Shown here: one piece after another, positions 44,112-53,702 of the stretch
Numbering within the stretch: position 1 is the stretch's first letter
Layout: each line of letters opens with the position of its first letter
Assembly (NCBI GenBank): GCA_958354105.1
Contig: CATWVA010000007.1
Span: forward strand, 9,069 to 73,068
Length of the DNA stretch: 64,000 nucleotides
Direction of reading: 5' to 3'
DNA from: an uncultured Collinsella sp.
GTDB lineage: Bacteria > Actinomycetota > Coriobacteriia > Coriobacteriales > Coriobacteriaceae
Program-made: the position numbers and the translations under genes
Notes under the pieces: generated by a model
What the model saw: the letters and a program-made list of their open reading frames with translations, nothing else
Databases searched by the model: none
What the model was told of the DNA's origin: nothing

Positions 44112-45197
44112 CTATTCCTCTTTGGCAAGATCAAAGGTCACGGTGATTCGATCACGCGAAACGCGAATCTTTGGGTCGCCGCAAAGGTTGAGATAGTACC
44201 GGGCAGCAAGGTCATTAAAATCGCGCTCCACAGCACGCGAAAACTGTGCCATGTCATCCTTAGCAATACGTAGCCCGCGACGATCCTTCGCGAGATCGAC
44301 AGGAGCCGGCGCATGCGAGGACGAGTCGCGCTCGCGCAGCAGACGCGCGGTCACACCGCGAACAGGCTTAATCTGCCCTGCCAAAATACGATGGGCCGTG
44401 CGCTCGGACATCTCAAGACCCAAACCCGAACAGATACGGATAAAGTCCTCGGCATCAGAAGCAAGGCCTAAACGATCGACAACCGGAAGCTCGCTCTCGT
44501 CATCAATGAACAGGAGACGAGACGTATCAAGCCGGCTTGACGCCTGAGCATAAAGGGTCGCGGCAATCTCGGACGGAGAACCAAGATAGACATCGCAACC
44601 ACGCAACTCCTCGAGCGCAAACTCACAAGCAGCGCGAATAATATTATGCGGACCGCGAGCACAGACATAACGTCCGTCCTCATCCTTGACGGCCTGGGGC
44701 CAGCTGGACTGATCGGCACGCTCACTGAGGCGGTCGGCCGCGACGCTCACCTTAAAGGCTGAACCAAGATCGACGCCGGACGTGACCACACGGGCCTCAT
44801 CGGTGTTCTGCTTGATCGAAAACAATGCCATGCCACGACCGTGAACGCCCCAACGGTCCATCTTCATGCTCTCGAGCTTGGAGGTAACGCGGGCATCAAA
44901 GATTCGCTCTTGCATATCCTGCGGAACGCCCGAACCGTTATCCAGAAAGACAAGCGTGCGGACGCCGTCTTCCTTGGTCGTGGCGAGATAGACCTTGTCG
45001 GCGCCGGCATCGCGAGCATTACGGAGCATTTCGATGACGATATCCTCGACATGCTGAATGTCGTGCTTTGCCTGGCGCCGCTCGGCCTCCGAAACGCGGA
45101 GGCGGACATACCCCTCGCCAAGGTTCTCCTCGACGCGAAGGTTGCCCTCCCCCGACATCGACGCGATAAATGAGATGAGCTCGTTCGCGTCGCTCAT
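44112..45197 (-). CDS. GHKL-fold ATP-binding protein of unknown role
   Basis: A 361-residue protein with a HSP90/MutL/histidine-kinase type ATP site: N box EMLRNARDAGADKV, G1 FLDNGSGVP, G2 GVHGRGMALFSI. No phospho-acceptor His domain, membrane segment or MutL signature is visible. The remaining two thirds are not recognised. It starts one base from rny and may be co-transcribed with it. Confidence 0.75.
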   Translation of the reverse strand: MSDANELISFIASMSGEGNLRVEENLGEGYVRLRVSEAERRQAKHDIQHVEDIVIEMLRNARDAGADKVYLATTKEDGVRTLVFLDNGSGVPQDMQERIFDARVTSKLESMKMDRWGVHGRGMALFSIKQNTDEARVVTSGVDLGSAFKVSVAADRLSERADQSSWPQAVKDEDGRYVCARGPHNIIRAACEFALEELRGCDVYLGSPSEIAATLYAQASSRLDTSRLLFIDDESELPVVDRLGLASDAEDFIRICSGLGLEMSERTAHRILAGQIKPVRGVTARLLRERDSSSHAPAPVDLAKDRRGLRIAKDDMAQFSRAVERDFNDLAARYYLNLCGDPKIRVSRDRITVTFDLAKEE

Positions 45198-45198
45198 G

Positions 45199-46749
45199 TT
45201 ATTTAGCGATATCGACAGCGCGGCTCTCGCGAATCACGACGACGCGCACCTGACCGGGATACTCCATCTCTTCCTCGATCTGATGGGCGATATCGTGAGC
45301 CAGGACCGTGGACTGGGCATCGGAAATCTTGTCCGGCTGGACCATGACGTGGACCTCGCGACCGGCCTGCATGGCATAGGTACGTTCGACGCCGTCATGA
45401 GAGTTGGCGATCTCCTCGAGCTTCTCAAGACGCTTGATGTAGTTCTCGGCAGACTCGCGACGGGCACCGGGGCGAGAGGCAGAGACAGCATCGGCGGCCT
45501 GTACCAGGACATCGAGCACCGTATTGGGGTCGACATCGGCATGGTGAGCCTCGATAGCGTGGACGATAACGGGCTTCTCGCCATAACGGCGGGCAAGCTC
45601 GGCGCCGATGACGGCATGCGGGCCCTCGACGTCGTGGTCGATTGCCTTGCCCAGGTCGTGCAGCAGGCCGGCGCGCTTGGCGGTCACAACGTCCAGGCCA
45701 AGCTCGGAAGCCATCACGCCGCACAGATCAGAGACCTCGAGGGAATGCTGAAGCACGTTCTGACCAAACGAGGTGCGGTAGCGCAGGGCACCAAGGGTCT
45801 TGACGATCTCGGGGTGCAGATCGTGGATGCCGGTATCGAAGGCAGCCTGCTCGCCAGCCTCGCGCACGCGCTGCTGAACCAAGTCGGCGGCCTTGTGATA
45901 CATCTCCTCGATACGGGCAGGGTGAATGCGGCCGTCGGCGATGAGGTTCTCGAGGGCGACACGGGCGGTCTCACGACGGACCGGGTCGAAGCTCGAAAGA
46001 ACGACGGTCTCGGGCGTGTCGTCGATCACGAGGTTGACGCCGGAAACCTGCTCGAAGGTCCGAATGTTGCGACCCTCGCGACCGATGATACGGCCCTTGA
46101 GGTCATCAGAGGGAATGTGCACGGAGGTAACGGTGACCTCGGCAGTGTGGTCGGCAGCGCAGCGCTGAATCGCCAGAGACAGAATCTCCTGGGCGGTCTT
46201 GTGGCACTCGGCGCGAACCTGCTGCTCGGACTCGCGAATGATCGTGGCGGCCTCGTGGGTGACCTCGCCGCGAACCTTATCGAGGAGCTCCTTGTGGGCG
46301 TCCTCGCGGGTAAGGTCAGCGATACGCTCGAGCTCGGAGGTCTGCTTTGCGCAGAGCTCCTCGAGCTCACGGGAGCGCTTCTCGACCTGACCGGCCTGGC
46401 TGGACAGCTGATGCTCGCGCTTGTCGAGAGCGTCGTTGCGGCGATCAAGGGATTCCTCGCGCTGCATCACGCGGTTCTCGAGCGTACGAATCTCGTTCTT
46501 ACGCTGCTTGTCCTCGGCCTCGGCGGCCTGCTTGTTCTTGATGATCTCCTCTTTAGCCTCGAGCAGAGCCTCTTTTTTGAGGGTCTCGGCCTGACGCTTG
46601 GCATCACCGATCAGGGACTCAGCCTGTGCGTGTGCCGACTGGATTTTTTCGTCGGCCTCGTGAAGACTACCCTGCTTGGCGGTGCGCATGTAGGCAATGG
46701 CGGCGATGGCACCCAAAACGATGCCAACGAGCGCTGCGATGATAGGCAT
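45199..46749 (-). CDS. rny: Ribonuclease Y
   Basis: A 516-residue membrane-anchored endoribonuclease that starts mRNA decay. N-terminal membrane segment (residues 2-20), a long coiled coil (about 30-190), KH domain ([15 protein letters not shown]) and HD domain ([11 protein letters not shown]). AAGGAG fits the ATG at 46749; a GTG two codons upstream is too close to it. A -35/-10 pair lies about 170 bp upstream, leaving a long leader. Confidence 0.96.
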   Translation of the reverse strand: MPIIAALVGIVLGAIAAIAYMRTAKQGSLHEADEKIQSAHAQAESLIGDAKRQAETLKKEALLEAKEEIIKNKQAAEAEDKQRKNEIRTLENRVMQREESLDRRNDALDKREHQLSSQAGQVEKRSRELEELCAKQTSELERIADLTREDAHKELLDKVRGEVTHEAATIIRESEQQVRAECHKTAQEILSLAIQRCAADHTAEVTVTSVHIPSDDLKGRIIGREGRNIRTFEQVSGVNLVIDDTPETVVLSSFDPVRRETARVALENLIADGRIHPARIEEMYHKAADLVQQRVREAGEQAAFDTGIHDLHPEIVKTLGALRYRTSFGQNVLQHSLEVSDLCGVMASELGLDVVTAKRAGLLHDLGKAIDHDVEGPHAVIGAELARRYGEKPVIVHAIEAHHADVDPNTVLDVLVQAADAVSASRPGARRESAENYIKRLEKLEEIANSHDGVERTYAMQAGREVHVMVQPDKISDAQSTVLAHDIAHQIEEEMEYPGQVRVVVIRESRAVDIAK

Positions 46750-46784
46750 GCTCACTCCTTTTTATGGATTCGTTACACAACAAA

Positions 46785-46810
46785 GCGAACCGTCCTTACG
46801 AACGGCTCGC
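46785..46810 (-). terminator. Hairpin in the rny leader or recX terminator
   Basis: A nine-position stem with one mismatch (46785-46793 with 46802-46810), then TTTGTTGTGT on the minus strand. It lies 36 bp before the rny start, downstream of the rny promoter, so it could act as an attenuator as well as ending recX transcription. A second hairpin, CTCATC/GATGAG, is at 46872-46886. Confidence 0.55.
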
Positions 46811-46915
46811 GACATTTGAGTAATATGGGCGCAGCTTATGCGGGTCGGATACAGATAAACATATAAACAAACTCATCACAGATGAGCACATATCACAAAG
46901 CAAATGACGCTGTTT

Positions 46916-46944
46916 ATCGTACGTTGAACCACAACAACTGTCAA
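46916..46944 (-). promoter_or_regulatory. Promoter of rny
   Basis: On the minus strand TTGACA (46944-46939), a 17-bp spacer and TACGAT (46921-46916). Confidence 0.7.
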
Positions 46945-47006
46945 ATAAATGCCCCCAACACGGCGGCTAAAACGCGGTGAACGGCAGGGCCACAAAACGC
47001 ATACGC

Positions 47007-47699
47007 CTAAACCGCACATTCCTCGCGTTCGGCATCGAGACGTGCCTTAACGGCATCGGCGGCGATGTGATACGAGAAGCCCTTGCCCATCAAAAACCGA
47101 ACCAGTTTTTCGAATCCGCGCGTCTCTGGAACACGCCGCTTGGCGAGCAGGGCTGACGCACGCGCCAAATCGTCTTCGACGGCAAAATAATCCTCGGGAT
47201 AACCGGGAATGTCATCGAGCACGACATGACGGCGCTTGAGCTCGGTCTCGATTTTACGCTGTCCCCAACCGCGCCGCTTGCGTTCCTCGATAAAGTACGA
47301 GCAAAAGCGGTTCTCGTCTAAAAAGCGATACTCGGTGGCGCGCTCGACGGCGAAATCGATCGCGGGCTGGCGAAAGCCGTAGCGTGCCAACTTGTCACGG
47401 ACCTCACCCGTCGCATGGTCGCGGCGCGATAGCATCTCGGTCACCATGGTAAGTGCACATTTACGCTCGATGAGCTGCACCGCTTCACGAAAGTTATCCC
47501 AATCACAGGGAAGATCGGGGCGATTTTTGACATACAAGCGCGCGACCCGCACGGGAATCCAAATGGACCGCTCAAAACCGCCCTCAAGCTCACAATCGAT
47601 ATGTGCGCAAGGCTTTTTGGACGCATACCCGCTCGAGAACGAGGAGGCCGCCTTCTTATCGGGAAAGACGACCGTGGCCTCGGTCACAGTATACGACAT
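47007..47699 (-). CDS. recX: RecA regulator RecX
   Basis: A 230-residue protein with RecX three-helix repeats: LSRRDHATGEVRDKLARYGF, YRFLDENRFCSYFIEERKRRGWGQRKIETEL, and KLVRFLMGKGFSYHIAADAV. The first 75 residues are an extra N-terminal part not found in short RecX proteins. It begins 11 bp after recA and will follow recA expression. Confidence 0.92.
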   Translation of the reverse strand: MSYTVTEATVVFPDKKAASSFSSGYASKKPCAHIDCELEGGFERSIWIPVRVARLYVKNRPDLPCDWDNFREAVQLIERKCALTMVTEMLSRRDHATGEVRDKLARYGFRQPAIDFAVERATEYRFLDENRFCSYFIEERKRRGWGQRKIETELKRRHVVLDDIPGYPEDYFAVEDDLARASALLAKRRVPETRGFEKLVRFLMGKGFSYHIAADAVKARLDAEREECAV

Positions 47700-47710
47700 G
47701 AGCGTAACCG

Positions 47711-48859
47711 CTACTCGTCGTCATCATCGAGCATGGCGGAACCATCGATGGCGTAAAGCTCGTCAAACTCCTCAGGCGCAGGCTGATCGGTCAGCTCGAC
47801 CTCGGACGGAGCATCGTCGTCAAACTCAAGCCCGCAGGCAAGGCGGACCTTATGCTCAATCTCGTCGGCGCAATCGGGGTGTTCGCGCAGGAACGCCTTG
47901 GCGGCCTCGCGACCGTTGCCGAGCTTGTCCTCGCCATAGGCAAACCAAGAGCCCATCTTCTTGCAGATGCCGCACTCGACAGCCATGTCCAGAATCGAGC
48001 CCTCCTTAGAGATGCCCGTACCGTACATGATGTCGAACTCAGCAGAACGGAACGGAGCTGCCACCTTGTTCTTAACGACCTTGGCGCGCACGCGGTTACC
48101 GATAACCTCATCCTTAAGCTTAATGCTGTCGATGCGGCGAATGTCGATACGCACCGAAGAGAAGAACTTAAGGGCGCGGCCGCCCGTCGTGGTCTCGGGG
48201 TTGCCGAACATGACGCCGATCTTCTCTCGCAGCTGGTTAATGAAGATGCATGTCGTGTTGGACTTGGACAGCGAGCCGGCGAGCTTGCGGAGCGCCTGAC
48301 TCATCAGACGAGCTTGCAATCCGACCGTGGTATCGCCGATCTCTCCCTCGATCTCGGCACGCGGGGTCAGCGCGGCGACGGAGTCGACGACGATGGCATC
48401 GATGGCGCCGGAACGCACGAGCATGTCAACAATCTCGAGCGCCTGCTCACCCGTATCAGGCTGGGAAATCAGTACCTCGTCGATATCCACGCCAATGCGC
48501 GCGGCATACGTGGGATCGAGCGCGTGCTCGGCATCGATAAATGCCACCACGCCACCCATTGCCTGGGCTTCGGCCAGGATCTCGAGCGAAAGCGTCGTCT
48601 TACCGGAGGACTCAGGACCGTAAATCTCGACGATACGGCCGCGCGGCACACCGCCGATACCCAGAGCGGCATCGAGTGCCAGAGCGCCCGTGGGGATGGC
48701 CTCAACCTCAAGCTCGGGGCCGCCGTCACCATACCTCATGATGGAGCCTTGACCGAACTTCTTCTCGATCTCGGCCTTGGTGGTGGCGATCATCTCATCG
48801 CGCTCTTTACCCGTCGTGCGAGCATGAACGGTACGTACGGGACCTGAATTCTTGGCCAT
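47711..48859 (-). CDS. recA: Recombinase RecA
   Basis: A 382-residue recombinase. GPESSGKTT Walker A, the MAW-type region, loop L2 [27 protein letters not shown] and an acidic C-terminal tail are intact. About 20 extra residues precede the usual start of homology. GGAGGGC supports the ATG. A LexA-controlled promoter lies 30-60 bp upstream. Confidence 0.98.
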   Translation of the reverse strand: MAKNSGPVRTVHARTTGKERDEMIATTKAEIEKKFGQGSIMRYGDGGPELEVEAIPTGALALDAALGIGGVPRGRIVEIYGPESSGKTTLSLEILAEAQAMGGVVAFIDAEHALDPTYAARIGVDIDEVLISQPDTGEQALEIVDMLVRSGAIDAIVVDSVAALTPRAEIEGEIGDTTVGLQARLMSQALRKLAGSLSKSNTTCIFINQLREKIGVMFGNPETTTGGRALKFFSSVRIDIRRIDSIKLKDEVIGNRVRAKVVKNKVAAPFRSAEFDIMYGTGISKEGSILDMAVECGICKKMGSWFAYGEDKLGNGREAAKAFLREHPDCADEIEHKVRLACGLEFDDDAPSEVELTDQPAPEEFDELYAIDGSAMLDDDDE

Positions 48860-48889
48860 GAATAGCCCTCCTCTTAACAACCTGCATCG

Positions 48890-48918
48890 ATAATAAACGA
48901 ACGGCTGTTCGTGGTCAA
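48890..48918 (-). promoter_or_regulatory. recA promoter
   Basis: On the minus strand TTGACC (48918-48913), 17-bp spacer, TATTAT (48895-48890). The spacer holds a LexA box. Confidence 0.85.
48899..48910. promoter_or_regulatory. LexA box in the recA promoter (GAACGGCTGTTC)
   Basis: A perfect GAAC-N4-GTTC site centred in the promoter spacer, so that LexA and RNA polymerase would exclude each other. Confidence 0.92.
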
Positions 48919-48948
48919 CCGTTCAGGCCAATCATATGCAGGCAGTCT

Positions 48949-48992
48949 TTCCAAAACCCAACCAAACGCCGACCAAACACTGACCAAATGCT
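48949..48992. repeat. Four 11-bp phased repeats upstream of recA
   Basis: CCAAA begins at 48951, 48962, 48973 and 48984, an exact 11-bp period (TTTGG on the recA strand). Units 2-4 also share GACC/AACC and C-C or C-T endings. They lie 33-80 bp upstream of the recA -35 box. Confidence 0.75.
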
Positions 48993-49085
48993 TGACCACA
49001 AAGGGGCAAATAAGAACAAGAAAGGCAAAAATACACCTATGACCAGTGCAAACGCTAAATTCGTCAGGGGTCCCTATCTCCACAA

Positions 49086-49109
49086 TTAAGGGGCCCGAAG
49101 GCCCCTTAA
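49086..49109 (-). terminator. Terminator of cinA
   Basis: A perfect 10-bp stem (49086-49095 with 49100-49109), CGAA loop, 7 bp after the cinA stop. The T tract is short, so efficiency is uncertain. Confidence 0.7.
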
Positions 49110-49116
49110 AACACGT

Positions 49117-49653
49117 CTATTCCATAGAGTTAAGCACAAGGGCAATGCGTCCCAATGCCTCCGCGACCGCATGGGCACGAATACACGAACGGTCGCCCTC
49201 ATAGTGGCAGCGCACAGAGTCCACGACCGGCACTTCCCCATCAGCCGCGCGATACGCCCAGCCAATATAGAAAGTGCCAGCCGGATCGTCCTCAGTGCCG
49301 CCGCCGGGGCCGGCATAACCCGTTGCGCTCACTGCAATATCGCTCTGGTACAGCTCCAGCGAACGCGCCGCCATCTCGCGCGCGGTCTGATGCGACACCG
49401 CGGTATAGCGGTCGAGCGTCTCCTGATCAACACCCAAAACGCGATGCTTGATCTCATCGCAGTAGGTCACCGCACCGCCACGCAGCACCGCCGAGGCGCC
49501 CGGGATATCGGCAATCGTCGAGTCGATCATACCTGCTGTCAGCGACTCAGCCGTCGAAACCGTCACGCCCCGAGCGCTCGCGCGCTCGACAATATGACGC
49601 GCCAGCTCCTCGTTATGTGCGGAAATCTGCTCAAAAGAGTCCGTCATACCCAC
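49117..49653 (-). CDS. cinA: CinA C-terminal domain protein (nicotinamide-nucleotide amidase)
   Basis: A 178-residue stand-alone CinA C-terminal domain: TVSTAESLTAGMI, SAVLRGGAVTYCDEIKHRVLGV and SATGYAGPGGGTEDDPAGTFYIGW. It deamidates NMN in pyridine nucleotide salvage. The N-terminal CinA domain is absent. Its placement between pgsA and recA is the conserved one. The ATG at 49647 is an alternative start. Confidence 0.92.
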   Translation of the reverse strand: MGMTDSFEQISAHNEELARHIVERASARGVTVSTAESLTAGMIDSTIADIPGASAVLRGGAVTYCDEIKHRVLGVDQETLDRYTAVSHQTAREMAARSLELYQSDIAVSATGYAGPGGGTEDDPAGTFYIGWAYRAADGEVPVVDSVRCHYEGDRSCIRAHAVAEALGRIALVLNSME

Positions 49654-49659
49654 CAGAAC

Positions 49660-50298
49660 CTAGACCGAAAAGACGATCTTGCGGCAGTTCCAGAAGTACT
49701 GGGCGCCCGAGATAACGGTCAGGACAACGGCAACGGCGTACAGGAAGCGCGACACCGAGTAGATGCCGAGCGTCAGCGCCAGCGGGCCAAGGTGCAAGCC
49801 GGCCATCGCAAAGACGCACAGGTAACCGCAGATGGAGACCATCGTGGTCGCCGTCTTGTACTTGCCAAGCTTATCGGCGGCAACGACCACGCCGGCGGCA
49901 CTCGCAACCATGCGCAGGGCGCTTACCAGCAGCTCGCGGAACAAGATGATGAACACGGACCAAACCGACACGGCACCAAAGTCCAAGAATAGCAGCAGGG
50001 CCGAGAATACGAGCAGCTTGTCGGCGATGGGGTCCAAGAATTTACCGAAGTCGGTAATCTCGTTGCGCGAGCGCGCCAGGTAGCCGTCAACCTTATCGGT
50101 GCACGACAGGATGACGTACAGAATGAAGGCAGCGGCGGCGAGCGGGCCGTCGAAGGTGCTCCAATCTGTACCGGCAACACTCGTGTGAGAAAGCGCCGAC
50201 ACAATCATGAACACCGGGATAAAGACGATGCGAACGCACGTCACGATGTTGGCGGGCGTCCAAACACTCGTCAGTTCCTTATTGCTCTCGTTTGCCAC
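49660..50298 (-). CDS. pgsA: CDP-diacylglycerol-glycerol-3-phosphate 3-phosphatidyltransferase
   Basis: A 212-residue membrane enzyme making phosphatidylglycerol phosphate. The full CDP-alcohol transferase motif is present (DKVDGYLARSRNEITDFGKFLDPIADK). Start NKELTSVWTPANIVTCVRI resembles PgsA. It lies between rimO and cinA, as in many Gram-positives. Confidence 0.94.
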   Translation of the reverse strand: MANESNKELTSVWTPANIVTCVRIVFIPVFMIVSALSHTSVAGTDWSTFDGPLAAAAFILYVILSCTDKVDGYLARSRNEITDFGKFLDPIADKLLVFSALLLFLDFGAVSVWSVFIILFRELLVSALRMVASAAGVVVAADKLGKYKTATTMVSICGYLCVFAMAGLHLGPLALTLGIYSVSRFLYAVAVVLTVISGAQYFWNCRKIVFSV

Positions 50299-50307
50299 GA
50301 CGCTCTC

Positions 50308-51657
50308 CTACTCCACAACATGGCCGATAAGCTCATAGCAGAAGCTATCGGTAAACTCGACCGTCAGAATATCGCCCACAGATGCCTCGCTGGCATCCAG
50401 ATGCACCGCGCCATCGGAATCAGGCGCCTGGAACCAGGCATGTCCGATCAGCTCGGCGCCGTCCTCGGTCTCTTCGATACCGTCGACAATCACCTGGGCG
50501 CGCTCGCCCACATGTGCGGCAGTTGCAGCAAAACCGAGCGACTCGGCCAGGTCCATGGCCTCCTGGGCGCGCTCGAGCTTGACCTCTTCGTCGACCTGGC
50601 CCTCCATCTTGGCGGCCAGGCTGCCCTCCTCCTGCGAGTAGGCAAAGACGCTCGTGTAGTCGAAGCCGACGGTGTCCATAAAGTCGATAAGGTCGCGGAA
50701 CTCGTCGTCGGTCTCGGTCGGGAAGCCGACCATGGCCGTGGAACGGATCACGATGCCGGGGATGCGCTCACGCAGATCGCGGAACAGGTCCTCGAGCTCC
50801 TGGCGCGAACCAGAACGGCGCATAGCCTTGAGGATGCGCGCGTCGCAGTGCTGCACGGGGATATCGATATAGGGCAGCACCTCGGGCGTATCACGAATGG
50901 TCTCAATGAGCTCGTCAGTCATGCCCTCGGGCTGCAAGTAGAGCACACGGACCCAGACGTTCTGCGGACGCACGGCCTCGGCGACGGCGCGCAGCAGCTG
51001 CGCCAGATTGCGCGGCGAGCCATCGGTGACGTCTTCGTCGGCAAAGTCGGTGCCCCAAATACCCGTGTCCTGGCCGATCAGCACGATCTCGCGCACACCG
51101 CCGGCAACCAGGTCGCGTACCTCGGAGATAATGCTCTCGGCATTGCGCGAATGATAGCGACCGCGAATATACGGGATCATGCAGAAGCTGCAGAAACGGT
51201 TGCAGCCATCGGAAATCTTGACGTAAGCAACGGCGCCCTCGACAGTGCGCTTGACTTGCGGAATATAGGCAGCGATCTCACGCTCGACACCCAGCACGCC
51301 ATCGATGACCGCCACGATGCCGTCCTCCTCGTCGGCCTTCACAAAGGCAGCGACCTCGGGCAGCTCATCGGGCAGGTCGTCGCCATAGCGCGACGGCACA
51401 CAGCCGCACATGACGATGGGACAAGAACGAACGCCGTCCTGAACCTCGTTGGCGAGCTCGAGCGTGGTCTCGATGCTCTCGGACGTTGCGGAGGCGAGGA
51501 ACGAGCATGTATTGACGATGGCGATATCGGCATCCTGTGGGTCGAATGCCTCCTCGTAGCCCGCGGCGGTCAAAAGAGAACGCATGCGGTCGGTGTCAAC
51601 CTCGTTCTTAGCGCACCCGAGGGTGATGTAGAGCACGGAGCCCAACGGTGTATCCAT
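50308..51657 (-). CDS. rimO: Ribosomal protein S12 methylthiotransferase RimO
   Basis: A 449-residue radical SAM enzyme that modifies an Asp of ribosomal protein S12. N-terminal TLGCAKNEVDT, radical SAM CNRFCSFCMIPYIRGRYHSR, and TRAM domain at the end. The NEVDT and RGRYHSR patterns separate it from MiaB. Confidence 0.95.
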   Translation of the reverse strand: MDTPLGSVLYITLGCAKNEVDTDRMRSLLTAAGYEEAFDPQDADIAIVNTCSFLASATSESIETTLELANEVQDGVRSCPIVMCGCVPSRYGDDLPDELPEVAAFVKADEEDGIVAVIDGVLGVEREIAAYIPQVKRTVEGAVAYVKISDGCNRFCSFCMIPYIRGRYHSRNAESIISEVRDLVAGGVREIVLIGQDTGIWGTDFADEDVTDGSPRNLAQLLRAVAEAVRPQNVWVRVLYLQPEGMTDELIETIRDTPEVLPYIDIPVQHCDARILKAMRRSGSRQELEDLFRDLRERIPGIVIRSTAMVGFPTETDDEFRDLIDFMDTVGFDYTSVFAYSQEEGSLAAKMEGQVDEEVKLERAQEAMDLAESLGFAATAAHVGERAQVIVDGIEETEDGAELIGHAWFQAPDSDGAVHLDASEASVGDILTVEFTDSFCYELIGHVVE

Positions 51658-51684
51658 GTTGGAGAGCAGTCCTTTCGAATGATA

Positions 51685-52182
51685 TTAGCGGTAGTTGGTG
51701 AACTGCAGCGGCTGGCCGTAGTCCTGGTCGCGCAGGAATTGGATAACGGTCTGCAACGCGTCCTTCGAAGCAGAGGAAACACGCAGCTTCTCGGCCTCGA
51801 TGGTCACCTTGACCTTGAGCTTTTGGTCCTTGATGTCCTTATTGATCTTCTTGGCGGTCGCCTGGTCGATACCCTCGACGATATGGCCGAGCACGCGCAC
51901 GGTGCCGCCCGATGCCGCCTGCGGAGCATCCCACGAGACAGCCTTGAGGTCGATGCCGCGCTTGATGAGCTTGGAGCTCAGGACATCGATGATCTGCTTG
52001 GAGACAAAGTCGGCCGGGGCGTTGATCGTAAAGAGCTTGTCGCCCTTCGAAAGCTCGATCGTGGCGCCGGAATCCTTCAGGTCATAGCGCTGGGAAATCT
52101 CGCGCGTGGTCTGCTGGAAGGCGTTGTCGACCTCTTGCATGTTGACCTCGGACACGACGTCGAAGCTGGAATCTTTAGCCAT
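51685..52182 (-). CDS. yajQ: YajQ-family nucleotide-binding protein
   Basis: A 165-residue protein with the YajQ start SSFDVVSEVNMQEVDNAFQQTTREI and a tandem ferredoxin-like fold. Some members bind cyclic di-GMP; whether this one does is not visible. ATG preceded by GGAAAC-type weak site. Confidence 0.92.
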   Translation of the reverse strand: MAKDSSFDVVSEVNMQEVDNAFQQTTREISQRYDLKDSGATIELSKGDKLFTINAPADFVSKQIIDVLSSKLIKRGIDLKAVSWDAPQAASGGTVRVLGHIVEGIDQATAKKINKDIKDQKLKVKVTIEAEKLRVSSASKDALQTVIQFLRDQDYGQPLQFTNYR

Positions 52183-52208
52183 GATGTTTCCTTTCGCGTA
52201 CGAACGGC

Positions 52209-53702
52209 TTAGTAGCTATCGTACGAATAGTCGGTAGAATCGGTGGGCGTCTGGCCGTCAGTTGCGGTATCGGCGCCATCCGTGGACTGGGCATCGGTGC
52301 CGTCGGTGGTGTCGGCACCATCAGAACTTTCACCATTCTCGGAATCAGTCGTCTCCTTCTTGGGAACGGTGATCGTCACGCGCGCCACGCCCGAGGTCTT
52401 GGTATCGTAACGGACCTTTTCGCCGTTCTTGGTAACGGTGACATCGGAAGGCTTAGACGTGGTGATCTCGATCGAGGACTCGGGCGTGTACTCCTGCTCA
52501 AAGGGGCCAGTCGCCTGGGCGCCATAGACCGACTTTCCGTCGACCTTGACCTCAATCCACGCGGTCTTTCCCTTGGCAACGGAGACCTTAACCTTTGTGA
52601 CCTCGTTCTCTTCCTTCTTGGCCGTCGTCTTGGCGGCGTCCGAATCAGTCGACTCGTCAGTCGGCTCATCGGTGTCTTCGTCCTCGTCGACCGTTTCGGT
52701 CTTCTTAGAAGACTTCTTGGTCGTCGTCTTGGTAACAGCGGGCGTCTCGGGCGTGGTCTCGGGCGTCGAAGATGCGCAGCCGCGCAGAAGTACCACGATG
52801 AGCACGATCAGCAGCAACGCCACGGCACCGATACCGGCGTAGACGATACGCGGATCGAGCCCGTTGTTTTGAGGAGCACGGGAACCGCCGCGTCCACGAC
52901 TGGAACTGCTGCGGCCGCCTCCCTGAGGCATACGGCCACGATTGCTATCGGAACGGCCGCAATAGCCACCCTGTCCCTGAAGGCTGCGCTGACCCGAGCG
53001 GGGCACAAGTTCACCGCGGCCTTGATAGCCACGCTGGCCCGCACGCGGAGCCGAAGAGCGCTGGCCATACGGCTGTGGTTGAGAGCGAAGACGCGGCGTC
53101 ACCTGCGTGGTATCGGCGTCCGCATAGCCACTGCGAGAGCGTCCGGTGGAGATACCACGGTGACCGCGATCGGAATAGCCGCCGTCGCCGTAGCCGGCAC
53201 GAGGGTCACGCGCCACGCCGCGGGCAGCGGGAAGTGCACGGTCCTCGGGCATCGGCGTACTGCGGAACCGGTCACGCTGCGAGCGAATCTCCTCGCCCGA
53301 ACCCGTCTCGGTAATATAACCGGCCTGCTGAGGACGCTGTCCATAGCGAGTCGAACGACCGCCCTGAACCATCAGGAAGCGCCCGTTATCGACAGAGGAA
53401 CGCGAATTGACGTAGCCGGCGGCGTCCTGGAAACGACCGCCCTGCTGCGACGTCTCGCGCTCGTATGCCATCAGCTCGTCAAAGTAGGCATTGACGACCT
53501 CGCGTGGATTGAGGCCCAAAAAGCGAGCATAGCTCGAAATCATGCCCTGCGCATAGCCGCGCGGCGGCATCGAAGCAAAGTTACCGGTCTCGAAAAACTC
53601 GATGATCTGCGGCCTGATTTTGATGGTGTTGGCGACCTGCTGAATGGAAAGGCCCATTCGGCGACGCTGCTCGAGCAGCATGTCACCAAAGCGTGCAGCC
53701 AT
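52209..53702 (-). CDS. RodZ-like helix-turn-helix membrane protein
   Basis: A 497-residue protein. N-terminal HTH_25 domain (residues 5-75: LLEQRRRMGLSIQQVANTIKIRP) as in RodZ, a long Arg/Gly/Gln-rich disordered region (about 80-290), one membrane segment near 300-320, an acidic Thr/Lys linker, and an extracellular DUF4115-type beta domain (about 375-460) ending in an Asp/Thr-rich tail. RodZ links MreB to the wall machinery. It overlaps ftsK by one base. Confidence 0.85.
   Translation of the reverse strand: MAARFGDMLLEQRRRMGLSIQQVANTIKIRPQIIEFFETGNFASMPPRGYAQGMISSYARFLGLNPREVVNAYFDELMAYERETSQQGGRFQDAAGYVNSRSSVDNGRFLMVQGGRSTRYGQRPQQAGYITETGSGEEIRSQRDRFRSTPMPEDRALPAARGVARDPRAGYGDGGYSDRGHRGISTGRSRSGYADADTTQVTPRLRSQPQPYGQRSSAPRAGQRGYQGRGELVPRSGQRSLQGQGGYCGRSDSNRGRMPQGGGRSSSSRGRGGSRAPQNNGLDPRIVYAGIGAVALLLIVLIVVLLRGCASSTPETTPETPAVTKTTTKKSSKKTETVDEDEDTDEPTDESTDSDAAKTTAKKEENEVTKVKVSVAKGKTAWIEVKVDGKSVYGAQATGPFEQEYTPESSIEITTSKPSDVTVTKNGEKVRYDTKTSGVARVTITVPKKETTDSENGESSDGADTTDGTDAQSTDGADTATDGQTPTDSTDYSYDSY

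Noticed and set aside
43720..44112. Longer SpoVS frame starting at 44112
   Set aside because: The extra 25 residues are not SpoVS-like; the ATG at 44037 has a ribosome-binding site and matches the family start.
48949..48992. CRISPR array upstream of recA
   Set aside because: The repeats are 11 bp with no spacers; they are phased motifs, not a CRISPR array.
50185..52212. 675-codon plus-strand frame opposite pgsA, rimO and yajQ
   Set aside because: It is a mirror of three genes with clear motifs on the minus strand; its His/Asp/Val-rich composition is typical of antisense frames in high-GC DNA.
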